NCBI RefSeq assembly: GCF_006149005.1
Contig: NZ_VBSL01000016.1
Location: 89,218 to 153,217 of the forward strand
Reading direction: 5' to 3'
DNA from: Larkinella sp. C7
Lineage (GTDB): Bacteria; Bacteroidota; Bacteroidia; Cytophagales; Spirosomataceae
DNA length: 64,000 nt
Numbering within the stretch: position 1 is the stretch's first letter; every line of letters begins with the position of its first letter. Below the pieces are notes generated by a model. That model ran no database searches, was not told the DNA's origin, and worked only from the letters and a program-made list of their open reading frames with translations. Below are positions 16,968 to 26,944 of the stretch, in pieces. The position numbers and the translations under genes are program-made.

Positions 16968-19900
16968 TCAGAATGTACACTGAAGACCCACTACGTACGA
17001 TTTGGCCGCCGGATAGGTGCCGTTGTCGTAAAACAGCGCGTTGGCACTCCCGTAATTATTGGATTCGGGGTCCCATCCCTGGTATTTGGTCAGCGTAAAC
17101 AGGTTGTTACCAGCCACATAGGCTCGAATACCTTTGGTAAATTTGACGCGCGGCAGGTTGTAGGCCAGCGTCAGATTTTTGACCCGGATGTAGGAATTGT
17201 CTTCCACCCAGCGATCGCCCACCGGCAAATTCGTGCCCTGCGCCGGTTTGACATACTCGTTGTTGGGATTGGTCGCCGACCAGCGGTTGGCCGTTCCTTC
17301 CAGCAAATTGACCTGCCCGGATGGCGTTTCGAACGTGAACCGGAACCCGTTGAATAGCCGACTTCCCTGCACGCCCTGCACAAAACCGCTCAACTCAAAG
17401 TTCTTGTATTTCACCAGCGTCGAAAACCCGAAAAAGTACTTCGGCTGCGCATTGCCGACGATCACCTGATCGTCCGTACTGATTTTCCCGTCGCCGTTGA
17501 CATCCTTGATTTTAAAACCACCCGTTCGGGCGTCATAGCCGGGGAGAAAGGTTTCGCCGGTCTGGTTGATGCCGTCCAGTATATACGTCCGGTAGATGCC
17601 CAGCGGTTGCCCGACTTTCAGAATGGAATAGCTCGACAGGGCGATTTCGTTTTGAATACCGTCCAGCGCCAGCACCTTGTTTTTGTTGAACGTGATGTTT
17701 CCCGAAGCTTCCCATTTGACCGCGCCCGTCAGAATCTTGCCGCTCAGGCCCAGTTCCAGCCCCTTGTTCTGGATCGAACCGTAATTTCCCGTGATGGTCG
17801 TGTAGCCCGACGACATCGGCAGGGCTTTGGTAAACAACAGGTTATCAGTGCGTTTGTGGTAATAATCGGCGACGACAGTCAAGCGGTTATTGAGAAAAGC
17901 CGCATCCAGACCAATGTCAAGCTGCGTCGCTTGCTCCCACTTCAAATCCGGGTTCGCAATCCCGCTTGGGTTGATGCCAGTTTGGGTTATGTTGTTGAAA
18001 TTGTAGTTGTAACCCTGTCCGCTCACGGTTGCCAGCGACTGGTACGGCCCGATGGCGCCCGCATTTCCGGTCACGCCGTAACTGGCCCGCAGCTTCAGGT
18101 CACTGATGAACTTGACGGGTTTCATAAATTCCTCCTCGATGATCCGCCAGGCTGCCGACACTGCCGGGAAAAAACCGTATTTGTTGTTCGCACCAAACTT
18201 GCTGGACCCATCCACCCGACCCGTCAGATCCAGAAAATACCGGTCTTTAAAACCATATCCCACCCGCCCCAGCCACGAACTCAGGCTGCTTTTATTCCGG
18301 AAGCTCGACAGCGCATACACCGTGGCATTCGCGGTGGACCAGTTTTCGGTGAAGTCGTTGCCAAAACCGGAAGCCGTCTGGTTATTGGTCTGCAAAATAT
18401 CCGACTGCGTTGCGTACACCACGGTCGCATTGAGCGTATGATTCTGACCGAACTGGGTTTTGTAGGTCAGGATGCTTTCGTGCAGCAAGGTTCGGGCGTA
18501 GCTGCTGTTGTTGCTGGCCGACCCGTTCACGGCGTTGGGATTGTTCAGCGAAATCGAATCGACAATGGAGCGGGGCGAATACTGTTCCTGCAAACTGTTG
18601 GACAGATCGGCATTGAAGCTGGCGCGGTACGTAAACCCTTTGAAAATCATCACTTCGAGGTACAGATTGCCCAGAAACCGGTTGCCGCTGGTGTAATTTT
18701 TCTTCGCCAGCTCGCCCATCGGATTGACGGTTTCCCGGTAGCGTCCGTTGAACTGATCGGCAAAGGAATACACGCTGCCGTCCGGTCGGAAAGGGCGCAA
18801 GGTGGGCGGAGCCGCCACGGCCCGGCCCAGAATCCCTTCACGGGCGCTCGTGACGTTTACGCCCGTTCCGCCCGCATTCACCCGGTTTTCACCCGTTGCG
18901 GTGTAATACAGACTGGTGCCGACCTTCACCCGCTCACTGATCCGGTGGTCGATGTTGGCCCGGAGCGCATACCGTTCATAATCCGTCTTTTTGATGATGC
19001 CTTCCTGACTAAAATAATTCGCGCCGAGCGCAATCTGGGTTTTGTTCGTGCCGGTGTTCACCGAGAGCTGGTGGTTCTGAATCATGGCCTGGCGAAAAAT
19101 CAAATCCAGGTAATTGGTTCCGGCACCCACGGCTTCCGGATTGGGATAGACGACAGTGGGGCTATAGGTGGCGTTTTCCAACTGGGCAAACTGCGTCGCA
19201 TTCAGAATGCCCAGCTTCCGGGTGGTTTCCTGCTGACCGATGTAGCCGTCGTACGAAACGTTCGTCACCCCGTCTTTGCCCCGTTTGGTCGTGATCAACA
19301 CCACGCCATTGGCTGCTCTGGCTCCGTAGATGGCCGTGGCTGCCGCATCTTTCAACACTTCTACCGATTCAATGTCGGAGGGATTGATCTGCGAAAGCGG
19401 ATTGGCGGCATTGACACCCGACGAAGCCGAAATCTGAATCCCGTCGATCACATACAGCGGTTCCGAAGTGCCATTGATGGAGTTCGTCCCCCGGATGCGC
19501 ACGCTGATGTTGCCGCCGGGCGTTCCCGAATTTTGCCGCATGTCCAGCCCGCTCACGCGCCCCTGAAGCCCCTGTGCCAGGTTGGCTACCGGCGTTGCTT
19601 TCAGTTCCTCAGCTTTGACGGAAGCAATGGCCCCGGTCAGGGAGCTTTTGATTCGGGTGCCGTAGCCGACAACGACCACTTCGCCCAACGCCTTGGTATC
19701 GGGAGCGAGTTGAACGTCAAAAACCGTCCGGTTTCCGACCGCAACTTCCTGATTCAGATACCCGACGAATGAAAAAATCAAAATCACATCGCCAGTTGGA
19801 ATGCTGAGTTTAAATTTTCCGTCGGCATCGGTGGTGGTTCCCCGCGTGGTATTTTTGATGACGATACTCACACCCGGCAGCCCTTCACCGGTTTCGCTGG

Positions 19901-20411
19901 TGACGGTTCCGCCAATCGTCTGATCGCCCGCATTTTTCGCCTGGCTGGATGCCACCAGCTCCTGAACCGGCGGAATCGTGGCCGTTAAGGGGGCAGAAAA
20001 ACCGGGCGTGGTTTCATTCACGCGGTGCAGCACTTCCGGCGAGTCGGCATTCCGGCGATCCTGTTTTTTGTCGAGAATCAGGTACGCGCCGTTCTGTACT
20101 TTTTTGTAGTATAATCCGGTTGCATTCAGTAGTTTGTCCAGATTAACTTCCAGCTTCCGGTTGTAATTCAGCCGCCCCGCCGGAACGGTAACGCCTTCCA
20201 GCAAACCGCCTTCGAACAGAATATCCACGCCGTAGTGGTTTTTCAAATCCTTCAGCACGTCGCGCAGCTTGCGGACTTCCGGATTGCTTTCCTGCCGGGC
20301 GGTGGGTTGCTGGGCGCGGGCAAACGTCTGGGCCCGGTTTGGGAAGCTCATCAGGGAAAACAAGGCAAACAGACAGCCACCCCAGAGCGTTTTTCGTAAG
20401 GGTCTTTTCAT
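16968..20411 (-). CDS. SusC/RagA TonB-linked outer-membrane transporter with STN domain, locus B
   Basis: The 1147-residue product has a signal peptide (ending near residue 28), an STN-type domain (about 45-115, with LRDVLKDLKNHYGVDILFE), the carboxypeptidase-regulatory-like domain (GGTVTSETGEGLPGVSIVIK), plug motifs VVVGYGTRIKSSLTGA and LYVIDGIQISASSG, and a TonB-dependent barrel. A proline- and glutamine-rich linker lies between STN and the regulatory domain. The STN domain indicates signalling to the FecR protein encoded 24 bases upstream. Less similar to the SusC proteins of loci A and C than those are to each other. Confidence 0.95.
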   Translation of the reverse strand: MKRPLRKTLWGGCLFALFSLMSFPNRAQTFARAQQPTARQESNPEVRKLRDVLKDLKNHYGVDILFEGGLLEGVTVPAGRLNYNRKLEVNLDKLLNATGLYYKKVQNGAYLILDKKQDRRNADSPEVLHRVNETTPGFSAPLTATIPPVQELVASSQAKNAGDQTIGGTVTSETGEGLPGVSIVIKNTTRGTTTDADGKFKLSIPTGDVILIFSFVGYLNQEVAVGNRTVFDVQLAPDTKALGEVVVVGYGTRIKSSLTGAIASVKAEELKATPVANLAQGLQGRVSGLDMRQNSGTPGGNISVRIRGTNSINGTSEPLYVIDGIQISASSGVNAANPLSQINPSDIESVEVLKDAAATAIYGARAANGVVLITTKRGKDGVTNVSYDGYIGQQETTRKLGILNATQFAQLENATYSPTVVYPNPEAVGAGTNYLDLIFRQAMIQNHQLSVNTGTNKTQIALGANYFSQEGIIKKTDYERYALRANIDHRISERVKVGTSLYYTATGENRVNAGGTGVNVTSAREGILGRAVAAPPTLRPFRPDGSVYSFADQFNGRYRETVNPMGELAKKNYTSGNRFLGNLYLEVMIFKGFTYRASFNADLSNSLQEQYSPRSIVDSISLNNPNAVNGSASNNSSYARTLLHESILTYKTQFGQNHTLNATVVYATQSDILQTNNQTASGFGNDFTENWSTANATVYALSSFRNKSSLSSWLGRVGYGFKDRYFLDLTGRVDGSSKFGANNKYGFFPAVSAAWRIIEEEFMKPVKFISDLKLRASYGVTGNAGAIGPYQSLATVSGQGYNYNFNNITQTGINPSGIANPDLKWEQATQLDIGLDAAFLNNRLTVVADYYHKRTDNLLFTKALPMSSGYTTITGNYGSIQNKGLELGLSGKILTGAVKWEASGNITFNKNKVLALDGIQNEIALSSYSILKVGQPLGIYRTYILDGINQTGETFLPGYDARTGGFKIKDVNGDGKISTDDQVIVGNAQPKYFFGFSTLVKYKNFELSGFVQGVQGSRLFNGFRFTFETPSGQVNLLEGTANRWSATNPNNEYVKPAQGTNLPVGDRWVEDNSYIRVKNLTLAYNLPRVKFTKGIRAYVAGNNLFTLTKYQGWDPESNNYGSANALFYDNGTYPAAKSYVVGLQCTF

Positions 20412-20435
20412 GACATCAAAAGGGTTTAGGAATGG

Positions 20436-21443
20436 TTAGTGGTCTTCGACAAAGCGGACGGTGTCGTCGTGCCGGACAACCCGAATGCCAAAGACTTCGG
20501 AAATGGTATTGAGCAAATCGTCTACATTGTCGGCGCGGAACGATCCCACCAGCGTGCGCCGGGCGAGCTGGTCGCTGCTGATTTCGACCTGCAAGCCGTA
20601 ATTTTCCGTGATCATATCGCCAAACTCACGCAGGGACATGTCTTCAAAAACGAAGCGTTTTTCCGTAAAAGCCGTATATTTTTCGGGCTCCACCTGACTC
20701 CGCAGTTGCAGTTGGCTCTGTCGGCTGAACGTCGCCAGATCGCCCGGTTTCAGCGTCACCTGCCGGCGTTGGCGGTTTTCGGTGTAACTCAGTTCCACTT
20801 TTCCCCGGCGAAGCATCACCTTCCCTCCCCGCGTCCGGGAATAAACGGTGAACTCGGTTCCGAGAACGGTTACGTTAAAATCGCCCTGGGTTTTCACCAG
20901 AAACTTCTGATGTCCAGCCTGGTGCGTAACTGAGAAGAAGGCTTCCCCGAACAAAACGACCTCGCGGGTTTCGGCTCCAAACCCAAACCGGGGCACCTGC
21001 AATTCCGAATTGGCATTCAGCGTCACCTTGCTGCCATCCGACAGCGTCAGCGAGCGGGTTTGCCCAAAATCCGTCCGGTAAGTCTGGTAATAAATCCGAT
21101 TCCGACCCAGCCAGCCCGCAAAAACCAGCCCGATCAATACCGCTGCGGCAGCCAGCCAGCGGATCGGAAACCGGAAGCTTCGACCGGTTTCCCGCAACGT
21201 TTCCACGCTGCTGACGGTTGCCACCGACGGATGGGCCTGCATGTGTTGCACATACCGCTCCAGGGCCTGGTCCAGCTCCGGCACATACGGGGGTGCCAGG
21301 CGTTCCCATTCCACCAGCCACTGGTAGAACGATTCCTGGTTGGTTTCGTCGTGCAGCCACTGTTCGATCAGCCGCTTCTGCAAGGGGGTGGTCTTCCCGG
21401 CAAAATGCGCGAACATCAGTTCTTTCGTAATCATCGGATTCAT
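20436..21443 (-). CDS. FecR-family anti-sigma factor, locus B
   Basis: The 335-residue product has the N-terminal sigma-binding helices (PLQKRLIEQWL), one transmembrane helix (WLAAAAVLIGLVFAGWLG, near residue 100), a FecR domain (SLTLSDGSKVTLNANSEL, FGEAFFSV, VLGTEFTVYS) and a C-terminal DUF4974-type region (FVFEDMSLREFGDMI). Unlike the FecR proteins of loci A and C it does not end in a cysteine-containing tail. The gene lies 99 bases after its sigma gene and 24 bases before susC. Confidence 0.93.
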   Translation of the reverse strand: MNPMITKELMFAHFAGKTTPLQKRLIEQWLHDETNQESFYQWLVEWERLAPPYVPELDQALERYVQHMQAHPSVATVSSVETLRETGRSFRFPIRWLAAAAVLIGLVFAGWLGRNRIYYQTYRTDFGQTRSLTLSDGSKVTLNANSELQVPRFGFGAETREVVLFGEAFFSVTHQAGHQKFLVKTQGDFNVTVLGTEFTVYSRTRGGKVMLRRGKVELSYTENRQRRQVTLKPGDLATFSRQSQLQLRSQVEPEKYTAFTEKRFVFEDMSLREFGDMITENYGLQVEISSDQLARRTLVGSFRADNVDDLLNTISEVFGIRVVRHDDTVRFVEDH

Positions 21444-21542
21444 GGTTTGGCTCGTCGGAAGCGGTTGTTGCTTTAACGCCGTTTCTAGCTAGACAAAAAG
21501 GGCGGGATCTACACGTAGTTGGAGGGCCTAAAAAGAGGAATT

Positions 21543-22235
21543 TCAGGCCGGCCAGTCGGTCATTCCTGCCAGCAAAGCCATCCACATCCAACTGTCTTTC
21601 AGGCCACTGCGCAAAGTTGCCAGGGCTTTCCCGATGTGGGTTTCCACGGTACGAATCGACAGGTGGAGTTCGTCGGCAATTTCCCGGTTTTTCTTCCCCT
21701 CAAACCGGTTCATGATGAACACTTTCTGGCATTGCGGGGGCAAGGTTCCCACCAGTTCGTCCACCTTCCGGTACAATTCCTCGAATTGCATCATGCGTTC
21801 GGGCGCATCGGAGGAAGCCGATTCCTGCTGCAGGGCCGACTCCAGCGGATCGTTTTTTTTTAGCTCGTTCATCAGGTAATTGTAGGCCCGGTTGCGAACC
21901 GAACGGAACAGATACGCCCGGTACGAATGCTGTACCTGACTGAATGCCTGGGTGTTCCAGAAGTTGTAGAAAATGTCGGCCACCAGATCTTCCGCAATTT
22001 CGCGGGAATACACAAACCGGGTGGCATGCGTGCACATCGGTTTGTAATACAGCCGAAAAAGCAATTCGCAGCCTTTTTTCGGATCGGTTCCGAACGTCCG
22101 GCGAATGAACAATTCGGAATCCAGCGTGGTCACCGGTTCGGTCTCCTCCGACTCGCCGGGCCGGTGTGCCATCGATTCACTGCCGTTGTTCCGACCGGTA
22201 TTTTCCGAAGATTCTTGCGTAAAAGCAGCCCGCAT
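21543..22235 (-). CDS. ECF sigma-70 factor, locus B
   Basis: The 230-residue product has an N-terminal acidic extension (about 35 residues) before region 2 (CELLFRLYYKPM, AEDLVADIFYNFWN) and region 4 (LPPQCQKVFIMNRFEG, NREIADELHLSIRTVETHI). An internal ATG at codon 22 (MAHRPG) would give a more usual length and is an alternative start. A short hydrophobic tail (MWMALLAGM) ends the protein. It heads locus B and should activate the promoter of the following susCD genes. Confidence 0.93.
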   Translation of the reverse strand: MRAAFTQESSENTGRNNGSESMAHRPGESEETEPVTTLDSELFIRRTFGTDPKKGCELLFRLYYKPMCTHATRFVYSREIAEDLVADIFYNFWNTQAFSQVQHSYRAYLFRSVRNRAYNYLMNELKKNDPLESALQQESASSDAPERMMQFEELYRKVDELVGTLPPQCQKVFIMNRFEGKKNREIADELHLSIRTVETHIGKALATLRSGLKDSWMWMALLAGMTDWPA

Positions 22236-22370
22236 ACACGACGATTTAAACTTCTATTTTCCGGTTTTTAGTCCCTTTGGAATAAAGACAAATTCAAAGC
22301 CGAATATACGTAGTGGCGGTTGGGATTTTTTTAGAAAAAGTTTTGCGAAAAAAGGAAGAAAAGAAAAGGG

Positions 22371-22446
22371 AATGATAAACGCCAAATGTAAAAGTGCAAG
22401 CTGGGGACACTTTCACATTTGGCGTTTATCATTTTACATTTATCAT
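22371..22446. repeat. Intergenic palindrome with GATAAACGCCAAATG words
   Basis: Left arm 22371-22396 (AATGATAAACGCCAAATG...) pairs with right arm 22408-22433 (CATTTGGCGTTTATCATT). About 11 bases form the loop. The outer right edge touches the stop codon of the esterase gene at 22443. The same words recur in the palindrome at 34348-34440, about 12 kb away. It lies between the end of locus C and the sigma gene of locus B and may act as a terminator or insulator. Confidence 0.85.
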
Positions 22447-23843
22447 TCCTTCTTAAAAAGCCCCAGATCCCAATCATCCGTCCGAAACGGAATAACCGGC
22501 AGACCTTCCTGGCTGAATAATGTGGGTTCAGGTGCGTCCCGAAACGCGAACCGGACGGCGACGGGATTCTCGACGCCATCGGCCCAAACTTCTACGGTGT
22601 TGTGTTGAATCCGGGCGTGGGCTTTCCTGAAAACCCGATCGGCTCCGGCGATCTCAAATTCCGTCAGCACCCCGGTTCTGGCAATCAGGCCGTTGGGCGC
22701 GTGGTCGAAGGTCAGCCACATACGGTTTCCGTGGATGCGCAGGGAACGGTATTGCGGACTTTTGTACGAATCGATTTTTTGATGATAGGTTTCGGCCAAC
22801 GCCCAGTTGGCCAGCCGGTTCCCGACTTCTTTTTTATACGCCGGATGAATGTCCTCCAGGTTATCGACCAGATCGGTCGTCACCACCATGCCGGTTTTCG
22901 GAATAGCCATCGCCCTCGTCTGATTCTCCCGAATCAGGGCCGTTTCAAACGTTCCGCCGTAGCGATACGGAGCCAGTTGGACGAAATAAAACGGAAAATC
23001 GGTCTGCCAGCGTCCGCGCCAGCTTTCCACGAGCAAACGCGTCAATTGGTAATAGGCCGGTGCATAATGCCGGTTCGACTCGCCCTGGTACCAGATCACC
23101 CCGGCAATGGCGAACGGCGTAATGGGCGCGACCATGCCGTTGAACAAAACGCCCGGAACGTTCGGTGCCCAGGGCGTTTTGACCATCGTCCGGCCCGAAT
23201 GGCGGGTTTCGGGGTACAGATTGACGAGCGATTCGGGCAGCCAGGTATCCATCTTGGAACCGCCCCACGACATATCGATCAGGCCAATCGGAACGCCGAG
23301 TTGGGCTTGCAGTTTCTTCCCAAAAAAGTACCCGACGGCACTGAATCGTTTCAAACTGACCGAATCACAAATCGACCAGTTTCCGCCCACATCGTTCTGG
23401 GGCGAAGCGGCCGCCCGTCGGTTCATCTTAAAAAACCGCATGTTGGGGTTGTGGGCCGTTGGCAATTCAGCCCGGGCATCCTTCACCCCTCCGGCCGCAG
23501 TCAACGCCATGTTCGACTGCCCCGAACACAGCCAGACTTCGCCAATCAGGATGTTGGTCAGCAAAACCGTATTGTTTCCCTGAATCGTAATGACATACGG
23601 CCCACCACTTTTCGGCGTCCGCAACCGGATTTTCCAGGTCGCATCGGCTGCACCGGTGACGCTCACCGGCCGGTGATCCCAACTGGCGGTGACGGTTATT
23701 TTTTCGGTCGGATTCGCCCAGCCCCAAAGGGCCACGTCGGTTTCCTGTTGCAACACCATGTCCGACGCCAGAATCGAAGGCAAAACCACCTCGGCCTGCG
23801 CACGGGAAAGGAGCAATAGCCACAGCAGCAGGGCGGTTTTCAT
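22443..23843 (-). CDS. Sialate O-acetylesterase-type (SASA/GDSL) esterase, locus C
   Basis: Removes acetyl groups from sialic acids or other glycans in the periplasm. From the ATG at 23843 the product has 466 residues: a signal peptide (LLLWLLLLSRAQA), an N-terminal beta domain with LASDMVLQQ, the nucleophile motif GEVWLCSGQSNM and the catalytic WYQGESN block, both diagnostic for the SASA family. The frame extends 16 codons further upstream, but the internal ATG overlaps the previous stop as TGATG and is followed at once by a signal peptide, so it is preferred. Translationally coupled to the FAD oxidoreductase; last gene of locus C. Confidence 0.9.
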   Translation of the reverse strand: MKTALLLWLLLLSRAQAEVVLPSILASDMVLQQETDVALWGWANPTEKITVTASWDHRPVSVTGAADATWKIRLRTPKSGGPYVITIQGNNTVLLTNILIGEVWLCSGQSNMALTAAGGVKDARAELPTAHNPNMRFFKMNRRAAASPQNDVGGNWSICDSVSLKRFSAVGYFFGKKLQAQLGVPIGLIDMSWGGSKMDTWLPESLVNLYPETRHSGRTMVKTPWAPNVPGVLFNGMVAPITPFAIAGVIWYQGESNRHYAPAYYQLTRLLVESWRGRWQTDFPFYFVQLAPYRYGGTFETALIRENQTRAMAIPKTGMVVTTDLVDNLEDIHPAYKKEVGNRLANWALAETYHQKIDSYKSPQYRSLRIHGNRMWLTFDHAPNGLIARTGVLTEFEIAGADRVFRKAHARIQHNTVEVWADGVENPVAVRFAFRDAPEPTLFSQEGLPVIPFRTDDWDLGLFKKE

Positions 23844-25309
23844 CAGCCGCGCATGCCGAGTTTGGTCAACACTGCCACGGCTTCGCTCCATGGCACCTCG
23901 TGGGGTAATCGCTTGCTTTTAGCGGCCAGGGCGGCCACCACCCCGGCGGCTTCGCCCATTGCCACGGCATTGCCGGTGACGCGGTAGCTGGCGTGGGCCG
24001 TAAAATCACCGCTGATGCAACGACCGGCCATCATCAGCCCGTCGACGTCTTTGGCAATCAGCGCCCGCAAGGGAATGTCATACGGGATCATTTTAATACC
24101 ACCCCGCGAAATGGTTTCCGTCTCGTTGGTTTTGCGGTCGGAAGCGTGAATATCGACGCCGAACGTGGGCCGAACGACGGCATCCTGGTGCCGGGCACCC
24201 ATCGCCAGATCCTCTTTGGTAACCGTATACCGACCGTGTATCCGGCGACCATCCCGGATGCCGATCTGCTCGGGGGTTGCCACTATCTGAATCCCTTCCC
24301 ACGGCCCGCCAAGTTTGTTCAGACCACGGACAATGCTGTATACCTCCGCCCGCGCCCGCACAGTGGCTTCCGTAATTTCATCGGCATCGAAGGCCTTGAT
24401 GTTGTATTCGTGATTAACCATCACCATCACCAGATTATCGCGAATCAGGAACAGCGTGGGCATCCCGTAGGAAGGCGTAATACCGGCGCGGTTGATCTCT
24501 TTCATAAATTCTTTCGTCGCTTTCACGTGCCAGTCCATGTTGGCTTTGCCGTTGTCGTCCTGGTAAAACGAAATGTACGGTTTCAGCGCAGCGGCATCTT
24601 TCACAACCGCCAACGTATTGAGGGTCAGCGGCTGACACGGACAGGTATCACCGCCTTTGCCAATTTCCCAGCTATTGCCGGCCTGAGCGCCCAGATCACC
24701 GTCGCCGGTGGCATCGATAAATACTTTCGCCTTCCAGGCCTGCCGCCCCGATTTCGATTCGGTGATGACGGTTGTCACCTGATTTTTGTCTTTGTAAGCA
24801 GCTGCCACGCGGGTATGCAGCAGGAATTTTACGCCCGCTTCGGCGCACATTTCTTCGAGCAGCACCTTCATCTCATCCGGCGCATAGACAAACTGATCCG
24901 GAACCTTGTTGCGCCGGGCGTCGCGTTCGTCGAGTTTCTGGATGATCTCTTTCGTCAGACCCGGTTTGTTAAAGTCAAAGATGTACGTCAATAAACCCGC
25001 CGTCCAGACGCCCCCCAGACAGCCGTGGATTTCGAGCAACTGCGTTCGGGCACCGGCGCGGGCGGCAGCGATGGCGGCTGCAATCCCGGCGGGACCGCCC
25101 CCGCATACGATGACATCGACATCACCTTTAATGGGCAGATCGCGGGAAGGTTCCGAAAATTTGGTAGCGTCTTTTGGTTCGGCAGCTTCCCCATTTGTTA
25201 AGCCAAGACCGGAAAGAGCCGTGGTGCCCAGGGCCGCAGAACGCAGGAATTTCCGGCGGTTCAGGTTAAACAGAGAGGAGAGTTCGTTTTTTTTATCGTT
25301 GGGTTCCAT
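23843..25309 (-). CDS. Tat-exported FAD-dependent oxidoreductase (PF12831-type), locus C
   Basis: The 488-residue product carries a twin-arginine signal NRRKFLRSA (17-25) followed by a hydrophobic segment, the FAD motif CGGGPAG (69-75), CLGGVWTAGLL (97-107) and a C-terminal MMAGRCISGD motif. A conserved DATGDGDLG loop (near 215) and CPC pair (near 234) are visible. Same family as the locus A oxidoreductase, with which it shares order and position after susD. Folded cofactor-loaded export by Tat fits a flavoenzyme. It starts 28 bases after the susD stop. Confidence 0.88.
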   Translation of the reverse strand: MEPNDKKNELSSLFNLNRRKFLRSAALGTTALSGLGLTNGEAAEPKDATKFSEPSRDLPIKGDVDVIVCGGGPAGIAAAIAAARAGARTQLLEIHGCLGGVWTAGLLTYIFDFNKPGLTKEIIQKLDERDARRNKVPDQFVYAPDEMKVLLEEMCAEAGVKFLLHTRVAAAYKDKNQVTTVITESKSGRQAWKAKVFIDATGDGDLGAQAGNSWEIGKGGDTCPCQPLTLNTLAVVKDAAALKPYISFYQDDNGKANMDWHVKATKEFMKEINRAGITPSYGMPTLFLIRDNLVMVMVNHEYNIKAFDADEITEATVRARAEVYSIVRGLNKLGGPWEGIQIVATPEQIGIRDGRRIHGRYTVTKEDLAMGARHQDAVVRPTFGVDIHASDRKTNETETISRGGIKMIPYDIPLRALIAKDVDGLMMAGRCISGDFTAHASYRVTGNAVAMGEAAGVVAALAAKSKRLPHEVPWSEAVAVLTKLGMRG

Positions 25310-25337
25310 GATGCGTTTGCTGGTAAGTCGTTAAAAA

Positions 25338-26783
25338 TCAATACCCCGGATTCTGGTCTTTCACCGGATCGATTGCCTTGTTGTAATTCAGTTCAGAAAC
25401 CGGGATCGGCCACAGAAAATGTTTGTCGGCAATGGTTTTCCCTTTGGCGGCCAGAATAATCTCCTGCGCTTTTCCCGTCCGTTTCAACTCCAGCCACCGT
25501 TTGCCTTCGTACTGAAATTCATAGCCGCGCTCTTTGACGACCAGATTCAGGAAAGCCGCCGTTGTCGGATAGTCTTCCAGCTTGAAATCGACGGTGGACA
25601 CCGCTGTTGGGGTCTTGCCATACGCCCGGCGGTGGACCTGATTGAGGGCTTCCATGGCGGCCGCCGTTGGCACATTTCCGGCCCGGCCCGCAGCTTCGGC
25701 ATAAATCAGGAGCAGGTCGGCATACCGGTACCAGGGCACATCATTCCCCGCACCGGCAAATTCGAGCGAATTCGGATCGATGAATTTTTTGCTCAGCAAC
25801 GATGTAGCACCGATGCCGATGTTCCAGGAATACCAGATTCCCTTGCGCAAATCCGCGTTATCCCAGGTTTTGTAAACCGGATTGGTGTTGTCGCCATGCA
25901 GGCCAAAAACGCCACCGCCACCGCCCAGAAATTTGGTTCCGGGGTGATTGGTCAAGGTTGGAAAGAGGTTGCCCTGCGCGGGCTGGCGGGAGAATTTCAG
26001 GTAGAAAATCTCTTCCGGCGTGGTGATCAAATCCGGACCAAATACCTTCTGAAAGTCGTCGGACGTCGTCACCGGAATCAGCGAAAATTTCCCCGACTTG
26101 ATTACCTCATCGGCCTTGTCACGGGCATCGGCAAATTTTGCCAATTGCAAATAGACATCCGCCAGCATGGTTTTCGCGGCCCACTTGGTGGGTCGTCCCG
26201 GTTGCGTCACCTGGTCGGGCAGGTTGGTTTCGGCTTCTTTCAGATCGGCCAGAATCAGGGCGTAGACTTCGTCGACGGTATTGCGTTTGGCGTCGATCTC
26301 GGTCATGTTGGCTTCCGTCCGGATCGGCACACCGCCCCAGTTGCGTACCAGGTGAAAGTAGCTGAATGCCCGCAGGAATTTGGCTTCGGCTACAAAACCG
26401 GCGACATCGGCCTTGCTGATCGCGTTGCCGTTGGGGGCATTTTTAATCACCAGATTGGCATTCCGGATGCTGAGGTAATAGGCTTCCCAGGCACCCGAAA
26501 CCCGGCTGATGTTGACGTTATCGAGTCCCTGAAAATTGTTCAGGACGGCGTAACTGCCCCGGCCATACGCATAATCGATGTGGCCTTCCAGTACGGCGAT
26601 GTAGACGCCCATGCCGTTGGTCGAACTGCTGCGCAAAGGGGTGTAAATGGCGTTGGTGGCCGCTTCTACCTCTACTTTCGTGTTGTAGAAGGTTTCAACC
26701 GCCAGCGTTTTCGGCTCCTCCTTCAAAACATCCTCACAGGACATCAGGAAGAGCATGGGGAGAAGGAATTGTATTGCTTTCAT
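25338..26783 (-). CDS. SusD/RagB-family outer-membrane lipoprotein, locus C
   Basis: From the ATG at 26783 the product has 481 residues with a lipoprotein signal (lipobox FLMSCED, Cys16). The frame runs upstream to 26930, but that extension crosses the palindrome and lacks a signal, so it is rejected. SusD hallmarks: EAKFLRAFSYFHLVRNWGG and VKERGYEFQYEGKRWLELKR. It is close to the locus A SusD throughout, including the identical ends LNYNKAIDP and DQNPGY or DQNLGY. This supports an ancestral duplication of the susC-susD-oxidoreductase block. Confidence 0.95.
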   Translation of the reverse strand: MKAIQFLLPMLFLMSCEDVLKEEPKTLAVETFYNTKVEVEAATNAIYTPLRSSSTNGMGVYIAVLEGHIDYAYGRGSYAVLNNFQGLDNVNISRVSGAWEAYYLSIRNANLVIKNAPNGNAISKADVAGFVAEAKFLRAFSYFHLVRNWGGVPIRTEANMTEIDAKRNTVDEVYALILADLKEAETNLPDQVTQPGRPTKWAAKTMLADVYLQLAKFADARDKADEVIKSGKFSLIPVTTSDDFQKVFGPDLITTPEEIFYLKFSRQPAQGNLFPTLTNHPGTKFLGGGGGVFGLHGDNTNPVYKTWDNADLRKGIWYSWNIGIGATSLLSKKFIDPNSLEFAGAGNDVPWYRYADLLLIYAEAAGRAGNVPTAAAMEALNQVHRRAYGKTPTAVSTVDFKLEDYPTTAAFLNLVVKERGYEFQYEGKRWLELKRTGKAQEIILAAKGKTIADKHFLWPIPVSELNYNKAIDPVKDQNPGY

Positions 26784-26814
26784 CTTTCTAATGAGTGACC
26801 GGGTCGCCGGTGCG

Positions 26815-26940
26815 ATGAGTGAATGAGCGATTGAGTGCAGGGACATGAAGCAATTGAATGAGTTTATACATCTCGGTAATCGTGAAAAAATCACACAATC
26901 TCCCACCGCATGGGCGGCCCCGCCACTCAATCACTCAATA
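26815..26940. repeat. Intergenic palindrome of ATTGAGTG words (locus C, susC-susD gap)
   Basis: Left words ATGAGTGAATGAGCGATTGAG (26815-26835, shortened here) are complementary to CACTCAATCACTCAAT near 26924-26939. The arms are imperfect and separated by about 85 bases. The same words at the same place occur in locus A (6412-6523), suggesting inheritance with the duplicated block. Confidence 0.7.
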
Positions 26941-26944
26941 ATTT

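Noticed and set aside
17607..19772. Long plus-strand open frame of 721 codons
   Set aside because: It is the antisense shadow of the locus B susC gene; its translation is low-complexity and matches no family. The same applies to long frames opposite the locus C susD, the esterase and the ABC/M1 fusion.
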